64,000 nt of DNA from the NCBI RefSeq assembly GCF_003073475.1, contig NZ_CP029033.1, forward strand, positions 1,984,001-2,048,000. The letters run 5' to 3'. Positions 8,905-17,663 of the stretch are shown here, one piece after another (within the stretch, counting starts at the first letter, position 1; each line of letters starts with the position of its first letter). The translations under genes and the position numbers were made by a program. The DNA comes from Actinobaculum sp. 313 (GTDB lineage: Bacteria > Actinomycetota > Actinomycetes > Actinomycetales > Actinomycetaceae). Under the pieces are notes generated by a model that did not search any database, was not told the DNA's origin, and saw only the letters and a list, made by a program, of their open reading frames with translations.

Positions 8905-9770
8905 GCAGCACCTCCCGTGGGCAAAGCGACAGAAGCATTCCGCGCCGCAAGCACCGCGCGCGCAATCGCCCCGGCGTCGCCACCATCTACTTGCTCAATC
9001 AGACGCCCGCCATCCATCACCAGTGCGCTCTCGGCCCGGGCCGCCGCTGCGGCGTCGTGTGTCACCATGAGAACCGTTGTTCCGGCAGCAGCCAGCTCGG
9101 CGAACCAGTCCAACACCGCCCCCGCAGAGCCAACATCCAATGCCGCCGTCGGCTCATCGGCGAAGACGATGGCCGGGCGAGAGGCCAACACGCGCGCGAT
9201 GGCAACCCGTTGGCGTTCCCCGCCGGAAAGCTGGCCAGGTAGCCTCCGTGCCAGTTTCCGCAGCCCTACGCGTTCCAATGCGCGGTCGACGTCGCTGCCC
9301 GGCAGTGGGCGATGGCGCAGTCGGCCAGGCAACGCCACGTTGTCTCGCACCGATAGGCTCGTCACCAGATTGTCGTCCTGAAACACGAAACCGACGTGTT
9401 CGGCCCGGAAGTCAGCCAATCCACGCGGCCGCAGCCGCGTGATCTCGGTGCCGAGCAGATGGACGCTACCGTGGTCTGGAACGTCCAGCCCGGCGATGCA
9501 CTGCATCAACGTGGATTTCCCACAGCCGGAGGCACCGACCAGGGCCGTATACGATCCCGCCATCAACTCGAAACTCACCCCGTTGACGGCGGTCACCTTG
9601 GCTCTCCTTCCCGGCACACGGAAGGCACGGGTCAGATCGACAATTGCTACCGCCGGTGCCTCGCCACCAGAACCTCCACGGGGATCTCCGGGAGGACCGC
9701 TCTGCGCAGACGCCTGCGAGCCAAGCGGAGCTCCTCGCGGGATGCGAGGATTCGAGAGCGCCGCAGGCAC
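8901..9770 (-). CDS. ABC transporter ATP-binding protein (MacB/LolD type)
   Basis: ATPase partner of the downstream permease. Motifs in order: Walker A GASGCGKST, Q-loop VGFVFQDDNLV, signature LSGGERQRVAIARVLA, Walker B IVFADEPTAALD, and H-loop VLMVTHD. The chosen start is a GTG at 9770 preceded by GGAGGA, giving 289 aa; the frame stays open to 10082, but that extension is low-complexity and rests on an imperfect DNA repeat. The first ~45 residues before VAIVDLTRAF are still unusual, so the true start could be later. It overlaps the permease gene by 4 nt. Confidence 0.87.
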   Translation of the reverse strand: MPAALSNPRIPRGAPLGSQASAQSGPPGDPRGGSGGEAPAVAIVDLTRAFRVPGRRAKVTAVNGVSFELMAGSYTALVGASGCGKSTLMQCIAGLDVPDHGSVHLLGTEITRLRPRGLADFRAEHVGFVFQDDNLVTSLSVRDNVALPGRLRHRPLPGSDVDRALERVGLRKLARRLPGQLSGGERQRVAIARVLASRPAIVFADEPTAALDVGSAGAVLDWFAELAAAGTTVLMVTHDAAAAARAESALVMDGGRLIEQVDGGDAGAIARAVLAARNASVALPTGGAA

Positions 9771-10138
9771 CCCATCCTCCGAGGAGCCAGTTTCCTGCTG
9801 CCAGTTCTTGGCCTGGCGTTCGCTGCGGCTCTTGGTCCGTGAATGACAGCCGCCAGTCTCGCCGTCGCTAAGACCCCGAACCTTGCGTTCGCCAAGAGTT
9901 CCAGTTTTGCGCTCGCGGCGGCTCTTGGCCCGTGAATGGCCGGAACTCAGTGCCTGCCGATCAGTAATCCAACGATTGACATATAGATTGTCGCGTCCTG
10001 TTCGCATGTCGCGATTCCAGCCCGCGCGAAGTGAACAGTCATTGGCTCCCTCTCCCGTCTTTCCAGGTGGTGCTGGCACCACCTCCTTGGGGTGGTGGCC
10101 GGAGTGTCAGCGGCACGGCTCCCCAGTAGCATCGAAAT
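9771..10138. promoter_or_regulatory. Divergent control region with direct repeats and dyads
   Basis: This holds the promoters of the ABC operon (minus) and the kinase operon (plus). A 32-bp direct repeat (9816-9847 and 9909-9940, 4 mismatches) contains GCGGCTCTTGG and CCGTGAATG. At 9974-9995 there is a dyad GACA-N7-TGTC within ATTGACATATAGATTGTCG, and TGTCGCG occurs twice 19 bp apart. These are candidate binding sites for the LuxR-type regulator encoded next door. Confidence 0.4.
10066..10098. promoter_or_regulatory. Overlapping perfect hairpins (operator or attenuator)
   Basis: GGTGGTGC-TG-GCACCACC is a perfect 8-bp stem at 10066-10083. The same CACCACC can instead pair with GGTGGTG at 10091-10097. 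It lies 40-70 bp upstream of the kinase start, so it could be an operator or, on the minus strand, a switchable RNA structure. Confidence 0.4.
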
Positions 10139-11614
10139 ATGAGTGTTGAATCCTCCGCATCCGGGGTAACGCCGGTGACTGATCCCGCCGTCGGGCAATC
10201 CGGCACCACCAAGGTGCGCCCCGGCCCCGCTGCCGACACAAGCACCAAACACTTGACTCCCCGTGCCGCGCATCCGCGTCGCAACACCCGGCGCTGGGCC
10301 CTGATCTTGAGCGAGTTCTTACGCGCGGTGCTCTGGATACCCCTGGTCATCGTCCTCATTCCCGCCGCGCTGGTATTCCATCTCTCCATACCTCTGGCCG
10401 CCGAAGCACAGCGCGCACTCGCCCGTAGCCTCGGTATCGACGCCCCGTCGCGTCGGCCCTCCGCCACTGCGCGCGGTGCCTGGCTGAGTTCGCGAGTCAC
10501 CACCGGAGAGTTCTGGCGGCAGGACCTCCCCCTCTGCCTGGGCAGCATCGTGCTGACAACAATCGATTTCTTCGTTGGTTTCGTAGGCCTCATCGCGGCA
10601 TCCACAAGCCTCGCCCTACCTTTTGTCGTCTCTCCCCAGCGTCCAGCCGAGGCGTGGCGGTACAGTTTCACGAGTTTCGAGCAGTGCTGGTGGTTCTTCC
10701 CAATCGGCCTCGCCCTCCTCGCTGTGGTATCCATGGTGTTCCTAGCGGTGGGCAGGCTGCGCGGCCGATTCGTCACGAACCTGAGCACCGACCCGAACAG
10801 CGAAGAAATGCAGGCACTGACACAGCAGGTGGGAGATCTTTCCCGCGGACGTGCAACGCTGGTAGATGCCTTCGAAGCGGAACGATCCCGCATTGAGCGC
10901 GATTTGCACGACGGCGCCCAGCAAGAACTCGTCGGAGTAACCATGGCGCTCGGTCTGGCGCGCGTCCACTTGGAGGCCGCGCGGCAAGCGTTCGCCGCGA
11001 ACCCCGTAGACGATCCCTCGTCTCCCCAGGACTCCACGTCATCATCGGACACGTCCGTTGTGCTCACTGCGGCCTCCGATCACTCACCCGGCGAAGCTGC
11101 CGACATTGCCACCGTGCTGATGCCAGTCCTCGCCGACATAGACGCTGCTCAAGATCGCGCCGAGGCTGCACTGCGAGCGCTGCGCGAGACTGTGCGCGGT
11201 GTTCGCCCCGCCATGCTCACCGAGCGCGGCCTGGCCGCCGCACTGCAGGAGCTCGCCTCTCATTCCACTCCCCCGGCCGCCTGCGACATTACCGGCGACG
11301 ACGCTGCAATCTCCTCCCCCGTTGCTACCACCGTTTATTTCGCCGTGGCCGAGGCGCTTACCAATGCTGCCAAACACTCCAGCTCAAGCGACGGCGCGCA
11401 GATAACACTCGTCTGCAATGCCTTCGAAGTGTGCGCCGTTGTTTCCGATAACGGACGCGGTGGCGCTAACCCCGCTGCGCCAAGCGCCACCGGGTTGCGT
11501 GGAATCATCCAGCGGGTGGAAAGCATGGGGGGAACAGTTACCATCGACTCGCCGATTGGGGTAGGAACCACGGTGACCATTACTGCCCCCACCACGCCAC
11601 CATGGCGCGACTAA
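10139..11614 (+). CDS. Two-component sensor histidine kinase (NarL/DesK type)
   Basis: Membrane sensor kinase of 491 aa. It has about four to five hydrophobic helices: residues ~55-85 (AVLWIPLVIVLIPAALVFHL), ~135-165 (LGSIVLTTIDFFVGFVGLIA) and ~185-210. A HisKA_3 domain follows with ERDLHDGAQQELVGV and His257 as the phosphoacceptor. The HATPase domain shows the N box EALTNAAKHS and G boxes VSDNGRGG and GLRGIIQRVESMGG. An unusually long acidic/serine-rich insert sits in the dimerisation region (about residues 285-330). TAGCAT lies 6 nt before the ATG, so it is probably leaderless. It is 15 nt upstream of its regulator gene and divergent from an ABC exporter. Confidence 0.9.
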   Translation: MSVESSASGVTPVTDPAVGQSGTTKVRPGPAADTSTKHLTPRAAHPRRNTRRWALILSEFLRAVLWIPLVIVLIPAALVFHLSIPLAAEAQRALARSLGIDAPSRRPSATARGAWLSSRVTTGEFWRQDLPLCLGSIVLTTIDFFVGFVGLIAASTSLALPFVVSPQRPAEAWRYSFTSFEQCWWFFPIGLALLAVVSMVFLAVGRLRGRFVTNLSTDPNSEEMQALTQQVGDLSRGRATLVDAFEAERSRIERDLHDGAQQELVGVTMALGLARVHLEAARQAFAANPVDDPSSPQDSTSSSDTSVVLTAASDHSPGEAADIATVLMPVLADIDAAQDRAEAALRALRETVRGVRPAMLTERGLAAALQELASHSTPPAACDITGDDAAISSPVATTVYFAVAEALTNAAKHSSSSDGAQITLVCNAFEVCAVVSDNGRGGANPAAPSATGLRGIIQRVESMGGTVTIDSPIGVGTTVTITAPTTPPWRD

Positions 11615-11629
11615 GCGCGTACGAATGGC

Positions 11630-12310
11630 ATGATTAACGCCATGAGAATAGTGCTTGCCGACGACGCCGCCCTGCTGCGCGCCGGGTTGGCCGCTCTCCT
11701 AACCGGAGCCGGGCACGACATCGTCGCCGAAGCGGCCGACGCCGAGCAGTTACGCTCAACCGTGCGGGAACTGGGAGCAGCGGGAGCACTGCCGGATATC
11801 GTCGTCACCGATGTTCGTATGCCTCCACGCAACGCCGACGACGGCTTGCAGGCAGCGCTCGAACTACGCCGCGAGTTCCCCGGCCTACCCGTTATTGTGC
11901 TCAGTGCTTACGTGGCTGGACGTTATGTGCAGGACCTACTAGACAGCGCGAGCGGCGCTGTTGGCTATCTTCTGAAAGAACGCGTAGGCAGGGTGTCGGA
12001 TTTTCTCGGCTCGCTGGATCTGGTGGCGGCGGGTGGCGTCGTCGTCGATCCGGAAGTCGTCTCCCATCTCATGCACGCGAATACGGCCGGGGCAAGCTCC
12101 GGACCGCTTGCGCGCCTGACCGCCCGGGAGCGGGAAGTGCTCGCGTTGATGGCGGAGGGTCTCTCCAACTCGCAGATCGCCGAGCGCCTGGTGGTCTCCA
12201 GCGGAGCAGTGGCCAAGCATGTGGCCAACATCTTCCAGAAGTTGGACCTTGTCCCCAGTGAGGAGAATCGGCGCGTCAGAGCCGTTCTCGCCTGGTTGCA
12301 GCGGGAGTGA
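11630..12310 (+). CDS. LuxR/NarL-family response regulator
   Basis: Receiver plus HTH protein of 226 aa. The receiver shows MRIVLADDAALLRAGL, the phosphoacceptor Asp in VVTDVRMPP (about residue 61), the conserved Ser in VIVLSAY and Lys in GYLLKERVG. The C-terminal LuxR HTH is LTAREREVLALMAEGLSNSQIAERLVVS. The start could be ATG 11630 or ATG 11642; the latter begins directly at MRIVLADD, the usual family start, and neither has a clear ribosome site. It is 15 nt behind the kinase gene. The likely target is the divergent ABC exporter operon. Confidence 0.92.
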   Translation: MINAMRIVLADDAALLRAGLAALLTGAGHDIVAEAADAEQLRSTVRELGAAGALPDIVVTDVRMPPRNADDGLQAALELRREFPGLPVIVLSAYVAGRYVQDLLDSASGAVGYLLKERVGRVSDFLGSLDLVAAGGVVVDPEVVSHLMHANTAGASSGPLARLTAREREVLALMAEGLSNSQIAERLVVSSGAVAKHVANIFQKLDLVPSEENRRVRAVLAWLQRE

Positions 12311-12434
12311 CGAGGCCAGCGGCTATGAACAACCAACTCCCGTCGCTCGGCGGTACCTGCAAACGGGCGAGTTGCGGCGCGAGCGATGAAGCAGGAGGCT
12401 ACGAGCCACGCCGAGTAGACACTCTTATTCTCAG

Positions 12435-12554
12435 TGTCAAAATCCCGTCCAAACGAGAACCTCCCGGTCTCGCCGAAGCGCGAAATCCGCATAATTCCGC
12501 CATTCTTTAAATTGAGTCAATCCAGATTAGCTCCGTTTGGACGGGATTTGGACA
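12435..12554. repeat. 120-bp intergenic repeat, copy A
   Basis: Begins TGTCAAAATCCCGTCC and ends GGACGGGATTTGGACA. The 21-bp ends are inverted repeats with one mismatch. The core AAATCCGC...ATTCCGCCATTC begins at element position 49, exactly as in copy B and the inverted copy C. No target-site duplication is visible. It lies 124 bp after the response-regulator stop. Confidence 0.85.
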
Positions 12555-12919
12555 TCTAAGCTCCGGAGCGTAGCCCCGCCCACGCAACACCAAGACTAGA
12601 GCCACGAGATGTGAGCACCATCCACCCCTAAACCACGACCCGCAGCAACGCATTCTGTCCGACCTCTTAGCTACCCCCAACCAACTAAAACAGCAACAAA
12701 ACCGCACCACACCAACGAAAAACCCCACCAAAACAACACAGAATGACCTACAACCCAACGGACCAGCCCACCTCGACACCACCATCAACACCCACACACC
12801 CTGGGAAGACAACATCTCAATACACAAAGGCTGGGCCGGACGCCACCAAAAGTAACCCCAACATGCCGACAATAGACCCACATTCTGTCCATTAACCCGC
12901 CTTTAAGCCCCCGGCCCTG
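12555..12919. other. C/A-rich non-coding stretch
   Basis: From about 12600 to 12850 the plus strand is dominated by runs of C and A (for example ACCAACTAAAACAGC), a composition much like the spacer and leader of the rRNA operon. Frames open here are low-complexity and unconvincing. It may be the untranslated distal part of the tRNA-Lys transcript, or a decayed stretch. Confidence 0.4.
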
Positions 12920-12970
12920 GCAAAACAACGCCGAAGGCCCCGGGGTTCCTCCGAACCGCGGGCCTTCGCC
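12920..12970 (-). terminator. Rho-independent terminator of tRNA-Lys
   Basis: On the minus strand CGAAGGCCCGC pairs with CGGGGCCTTCGG around a loop, then GTTGTTTTG follows. It lies directly downstream of the tRNA 3' end. Confidence 0.7.
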
Positions 12971-12975
12971 TTCTG

Positions 12976-13048
<73 letters not shown>

Positions 13049-13139
13049 GCGCCAAGAAAAGAGCATACTCCCTGCTCCGGTTACCCGGCAAATCGACGGG
13101 CGTGCGGCGACTGTGAAGTCCTACACACGGTTCATTTGC

Positions 13140-13151
13140 CGTTGATCAACG
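13140..13151. promoter_or_regulatory. Perfect 12-bp palindrome upstream of the helicase gene
   Basis: CGTTGATCAACG is a perfect palindrome and overlaps a second one, CAACGTTG. It ends 17 nt before the GTG at 13168, so it is placed to act as an operator. No regulator can be named. Confidence 0.35.
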
Positions 13152-13167
13152 TTGTTATGTCGGTGGC

Positions 13168-15894
13168 GTGTGGCACGCTATAAGGGTGTCAAACCAGCCC
13201 AGCGCCACCCAACCCAGCGCTTTGAACCGTGCCCTCGACCGCCTTGAGGACGAGTATGGAACCGCTCCCAGCGCCGACGCCGTCTACGACGCCTTCACCG
13301 CCTGGGCCGCTTCCACCGGGCGCCCGCTCTATCCGCATCAGGAGGAGGCGCTGTTGGCGGCACTGACCGGTGACCACCTCATCGTCGCCACCCCCACGGG
13401 ATCAGGTAAGTCTATGGTGGCGCTCGCCGCGGTCTTCGCCGGGCTTGCCGCTGGGCGCACCGCCTACTACACCGCCCCACTCAAGGCGCTTGTCTCAGAA
13501 AAGTTCTTCGAGCTGATCTCCGTCTTCGGCGCCGATAATGTCGGCATGGTCACCGGCGATTCGTCAATCAACGCGGATGCTCCGGTGGTGTGCGCAACGG
13601 CGGAAATCGTCGCCAATATCGCCCTGCGTGAGGGCGACGATGCCGGGATCGGTATCCTCGTACAAGATGAATTCCACTTCTACGGTGATCCGCAACGCGG
13701 CTGGGCCTGGCAAGTTCCGTTGCTCGAACTGCCCTCCACCCAGCAGGTCCTTCTCTCCGCAACCTTGGGAGACACCAGGTTTCTCGCCTCTGACCTTGAA
13801 AAACGCACTGGCCGCGGCGTGACGACCATCGCCGATGCGCCGCGTCCTGTTCCCCTGGCCTTCTCCTATTCGATGGAGCCTTTGGGAGAACTGATCAAAG
13901 AACTCACCTCCACCCACCGCAGCCCCGCCTATATCGTTCACTTTTCTCAGCGGGATGCGGTCAGCCAGGCGCAGGCTCTCCTCCCCCTCAGCCTGACGTC
14001 CAAGGAGCAGCGCGCGCAGATCGCCACCACCATCGGTCCCTTCCGCTTCGGCAGTGGATTCGGTCAGACGCTGTCGAAACTGCTACGCGCCGGGATCGGA
14101 GTTCATCACGCCGGTCTACTGCCTCGCTATCGGCGCTTGGTGGAACGCCTTACCCAGGCCGGTCTCCTCCAGGTCATCTGTGGCACGGACACCCTTGGCG
14201 TAGGCATTAACGTTCCCATCCGCACCGTCGTTTTCACCTCGCTGTCGAAATTTGATGGCAGCCGTTCCCGCCACCTCACCGCCCGTGAGTTTCATCAGAT
14301 TGCGGGCCGGGCGGGCCGAGCAGGTTTTGACACCGCCGGCGAAGTCATTGTGCAGGCACCCGAGCATGAAATCGAAAACGCCCGCGCGCTGGCCAAGGCA
14401 GGCGATGACCCGAAGAAGCTACGAAAGATCGTTCGCCGCAAGCCTCCGGAGGGAGCCGTGCTCTGGTCGAAGAAGACTTTCGAGCATCTGCGCGACGCAC
14501 AGCCGGAGACCCTTACATCGCATATGCGGGTCAACCATGCCATGGTCCTCAATATCCTGCAGCGCCCCGGCGACGCCGTCGCCGCCGCAGTCAAACTCCT
14601 CACCGATAATCACGAGCCCAAAACCGCCTCGAATCCCCTACTCCGCCTGGCGGTTGAAATCTATTCGTCGCTGCATGCCGCCGGCGTACTGACCCATCAC
14701 GATCTACAGTGGCAGAAAGAGCATCCCGGCGAATCCGCAGTCGACTTCGCCCGAGAGGTCCCAGAAGATTTCGCACTGAATTCACCTCTTGCGCCCTTCG
14801 CGTTGGCAGCGCTGGACATGCTCGACAAGGACAGCAAGGACTACGCTCTCGACGTACTCTCCATCATGGAGGCAGTACAGGAGAACCCCACCCCTGTTCT
14901 TTACGCGCAACAGCGCGCCGCACGAGGCGAGCTCATCAATCGCCTGAAGGCCGCCGGGGTCGGCTACGACGAGCGGATGGCCGAGGCCGATGCGATCACC
15001 TGGCCGCAACCCTTGGGTGAAGAACTACACGCGGCACTGGAGATCTATCGGCAGAGCAACCCGTGGGTGGCCGATTACGAGCTCACACCTAAATCGGTGG
15101 TACGCGAGATGATTGAGCAGGCCATGACCTTTTCCGAACTGATCTCCCGCTACGACCTGGCGCGCTCCGAAGGCATCGTGCTGCGCTATTTGACGGACAC
15201 CTATAAGGCGTTGCGGCAGACCGTGCCACTGGAGGCGCGCACCGCCGAGGTTGATCGGATAACCCAGTGGCTCGGTTCCTTGGTGCGCTCCGTCGACTCC
15301 TCACTACTGGACGAGTGGGAGGCGCTGCGCGACGGCAAGGTCGTCAGCAACGAAATCGCCGCCCGTTCCGCCGACGCCGACGGGGGTACCCGCGAACTCG
15401 CGTTCGGTGCCGACGCCGACGGTCACATCGCCTTCACCCGCAACCGTCACGCGTTGCGCACCGCCGTGCGTAACGCCATGTTTCAGCGTGTTGAGGCGAT
15501 CCAGCGCGAGGATTACGAACTGCTGGACGAACTGGCAGGTCCGGCGCTGTGGCCCGGCGCGCCTGTGTGGGACGGGGATGCCTGGGCCGACGCCACCGAT
15601 CCCTACTTCGACGAGTATGAGGCAATCGGGATCGATACCGCCGCGCGGGGCGCGCACTTTCTGCAAGTCATCGACAATGTGGATGCTGCCGCGCTCGTGG
15701 ACGCCGGAGTGCCGGAGGAAGCCGTGGAGAGTCTTCTTGCGGGGCACGGATCCGGGCGGCTCTGGTTGGTCCGCCAGATTTTCGACGATGGCGTGGGAGA
15801 TGGCTCCTGGGGATTCTGGGGTCTGGTGGACCTCGACGCCTCTGATCTGGAGAACCGCGTGCATGTGGATATAGTCTCGGTTGGGGAACGGTAA
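13168..15894 (+). CDS. Ski2/HelY-like DExH-box helicase with DUF3516-type C-terminus
   Basis: ATP-dependent superfamily 2 helicase of about 900 aa. Motifs: Q-region GRPLYPHQEEALLAAL, Walker A ATPTGSGKS (residues 74-82), Ia TAPLKALVSEKFFEL, II as DEFH (167-170), III LSATLGD, V VICGTDTLGVGINVP and VI QIAGRAGRAGFDTAGE. The second half fits the Mtr4/HelY-like, DUF3516-bearing helicases of actinobacteria and ends with an acidic region. The role is probably RNA unwinding in processing or decay, by family inference. Two GTG starts are possible (13168 and 13186); neither has a ribosome site. TATAAG lies directly before the second, and TTATGT is 7 nt before the first. Confidence 0.88.
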   Translation: MWHAIRVSNQPSATQPSALNRALDRLEDEYGTAPSADAVYDAFTAWAASTGRPLYPHQEEALLAALTGDHLIVATPTGSGKSMVALAAVFAGLAAGRTAYYTAPLKALVSEKFFELISVFGADNVGMVTGDSSINADAPVVCATAEIVANIALREGDDAGIGILVQDEFHFYGDPQRGWAWQVPLLELPSTQQVLLSATLGDTRFLASDLEKRTGRGVTTIADAPRPVPLAFSYSMEPLGELIKELTSTHRSPAYIVHFSQRDAVSQAQALLPLSLTSKEQRAQIATTIGPFRFGSGFGQTLSKLLRAGIGVHHAGLLPRYRRLVERLTQAGLLQVICGTDTLGVGINVPIRTVVFTSLSKFDGSRSRHLTAREFHQIAGRAGRAGFDTAGEVIVQAPEHEIENARALAKAGDDPKKLRKIVRRKPPEGAVLWSKKTFEHLRDAQPETLTSHMRVNHAMVLNILQRPGDAVAAAVKLLTDNHEPKTASNPLLRLAVEIYSSLHAAGVLTHHDLQWQKEHPGESAVDFAREVPEDFALNSPLAPFALAALDMLDKDSKDYALDVLSIMEAVQENPTPVLYAQQRAARGELINRLKAAGVGYDERMAEADAITWPQPLGEELHAALEIYRQSNPWVADYELTPKSVVREMIEQAMTFSELISRYDLARSEGIVLRYLTDTYKALRQTVPLEARTAEVDRITQWLGSLVRSVDSSLLDEWEALRDGKVVSNEIAARSADADGGTRELAFGADADGHIAFTRNRHALRTAVRNAMFQRVEAIQREDYELLDELAGPALWPGAPVWDGDAWADATDPYFDEYEAIGIDTAARGAHFLQVIDNVDAAALVDAGVPEEAVESLLAGHGSGRLWLVRQIFDDGVGDGSWGFWGLVDLDASDLENRVHVDIVSVGER

Positions 15895-15941
15895 CAGCCC
15901 GCAGGAGAGGCACGAAGTACACAAGAAGAAGAGCACAAAAG

Positions 15942-17102
15942 ATGGTAAGGAGCACAACGACGAACAGCGAAACGGCTCGCGCAGCGGCAAAGAACAGCGA
16001 AACGGCTCGCGCAGCGGCAAAGAACAGCGAAACGGCTCGCGCAGCGGCAAAGAACAGCGAAACGGCTCGCGCAGCGGCAAAGAACGGCGAAACGAATTGC
16101 TCCACGGCGAAGAAGATGGAATCAACATCATCCACGTCCATTGGCGCAACCGACACGGCGACGATATCAGCACGAAGGACGCCGAGTGGTGGCGCCTCAA
16201 CGCCACAGTCGGCAGGCGCACCACAACCGACAGACGCACCACAACCGACAGGCGCACCACAACCGACAGGCGCGCCACGACCGGTAGCCGCGCCATCGCC
16301 ACCAGCGACCGCGCTACAGCCAGACGACGCGCCCCTGCCAGCGGGCGCGCTCGCGCACGATACAGCGGGTTCTATACCCCCTCTCAGCGACATCCCGCAA
16401 CGCTACCAACGCCTGCGTGACCGGGTGTTGGCGGCCGAAGCCTCTGCCGGGCGGGAAGCCGGATCTGTCAGCATTGAACTGGCCGCAAAGTACCAGGCCC
16501 CCGAACGAGTTCTTGCCGCCTTGAGCGCGGGGGCAACTCTTTTCGGGCATAACATCATTCAACAGTTGGAGACATCCGAAGAGGCATTGGCTGCGGCCAA
16601 TGCCTCAGCGCATCGCACGCATGTGATTGGACACGTGCAAAGGAACAAGGCGGGCAAGGCTTTGCGCTATGCCCAGTGCATTGAGACGCTTGACTCCTTC
16701 GATCTGGCGCAGCGGCTTGACCGCCTGCAGGCTCGACGTAGGGAAGAAGGCGCGGCGCGCGAACCGTTTGATGTGATGTTGCAGGTCAACTCCTCCGGCT
16801 CCTGCTCGCAGTTCGGAGTGATGCCCACTGCCATACCGGAGCTGGCTGGGAAGGTCGCCGAACTGCAGAATCTGCGCATCATCGGGTTGATGACCATAGG
16901 CGCCCACACCGATAACACCGCTGAAATTGCGCGTTCCTTCCGGGTGGTGCGCGAACTCGCCGAAGAATTGCGAGCAAACGGCCTGCCCACGGTCACGGAG
17001 CTTTCCATGGGGATGACGCAGGATCTTGAGATCGCAGTGGCCGAGGGCAGCACGATTGTGCGCGTCGGAACCGCAGTGTTTGGGCCTCGGCCCGCCGCCT
17101 AA
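15942..17102 (+). CDS. YggS/PLPBP-type PLP-binding protein with long repetitive N-terminus
   Basis: The C-terminal ~235 residues match the YggS/PROSC PLP-homeostasis family: DIPQRYQRLRDRVLAAEASAGR, the lysine in SIELAAKYQAPERV where family members have VSK, THVIGHVQRNKAGK, then LSMGMTQDLEIAVAEGSTIVRVGTAVFG. The usual GENYVQE loop reads GHNIIQQ, which is atypical. The N-terminal ~150 residues are unrelated: four exact NSETARAAAK repeats (15963-16082) plus a diverged fifth, then APQPTG-type repeats (16215-16286). The start is uncertain: ATG 15942 includes all repeats and ATG 16116 skips the first array. No start codon lies nearer the core, so at least part of the tract should be translated. It follows the helicase gene by 47 nt. 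Confidence 0.75.
   Translation: MVRSTTTNSETARAAAKNSETARAAAKNSETARAAAKNSETARAAAKNGETNCSTAKKMESTSSTSIGATDTATISARRTPSGGASTPQSAGAPQPTDAPQPTGAPQPTGAPRPVAAPSPPATALQPDDAPLPAGALAHDTAGSIPPLSDIPQRYQRLRDRVLAAEASAGREAGSVSIELAAKYQAPERVLAALSAGATLFGHNIIQQLETSEEALAAANASAHRTHVIGHVQRNKAGKALRYAQCIETLDSFDLAQRLDRLQARRREEGAAREPFDVMLQVNSSGSCSQFGVMPTAIPELAGKVAELQNLRIIGLMTIGAHTDNTAEIARSFRVVRELAEELRANGLPTVTELSMGMTQDLEIAVAEGSTIVRVGTAVFGPRPAA
15963..16112 (+). repeat. 30-bp tandem repeat, 4 exact copies plus one diverged
   Basis: Units start at 15963, 15993, 16023 and 16053 and are identical; the fifth at 16083 is diverged. The unit length is a multiple of three, so copy-number change keeps the reading frame and would alter NSETARAAAK number in the YggS-type protein. 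Confidence 0.92.
16215..16286 (+). repeat. 18-bp tandem repeat, about 4 copies
   Basis: The unit is GGCGCACCACAACCGACA with small changes, encoding APQPTG/APQPTD. It is again in-frame and lies inside the same coding region. Confidence 0.85.
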
Positions 17103-17663
17103 CCGGCGAGGTCTGGAGGCGAGGCGCCGGGCCGCGTCCTAACTCGTGCATCTGCGAGGACTCGTGCCACGGGCCGAGCGCGAGCTACCCGGTCAGGCCG
17201 ACTACGAGCAAAGGCACAGCAACTACCGGGGACGCGAGCAACAACCCGGGCGCGCAGGCAACGCCGGGGATTAGCACGACGGGGCCGTATATCTAGTCAG
17301 TGACTATGGATTTGTTCCGCGTTTTTCGCTGATATCCGGGGTTTTCAAGGAGGCGTACGAATAACCCGGAGCAGATCCATAGCACCCACATTGATGACCG
17401 TCATGGCCGCGCCACCCGCCAACAACCCACCGGAGCAGATCCATAGCACCCCTGCATCAATTGCCGCGCAGGCGACGCCACCATCTACTCCTATGAATAA
17501 ACCCGGAACCGACCCACCAGATTCAGTCACCACCTCGCAGAGTACCGGGATAGCGACTTGCACCCAGAGGTGATACCGGCAGATCGATCTCGCTTCCATC
17601 CGTCACCTTGGTGATCCAGGCGCAGATGCATCGGCATGTCAGCGCCTGGATCACGTACAGCCG
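17103..17663. other. Intergenic region between convergent genes with a thrice-repeated motif
   Basis: No convincing gene. TAGTCA-G-TGACTA (17294-17306) is a perfect dyad. The motif CTATGGATYTGYTCCG occurs three times: forward near 17304, and inverted near 17371 and 17431. The inverted copies share a 20-bp identical stretch. A weak 84-aa minus-strand frame (17345-17599) spans the inverted copies, but its sequence is repetitive and unlike known proteins. Confidence 0.4.

Noticed and set aside
9771-10082. N-terminal extension of the ABC ATPase to 10082
   Set aside because: Low-complexity Arg/Ser-rich reading of a DNA direct repeat, with no ribosome site; GTG 9770 with GGAGGA is better.
15963-16112. 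Possible CRISPR array or direct-repeat origin
   Set aside because: Units are contiguous, in-frame and inside a coding region; they encode NSETARAAAK repeats.
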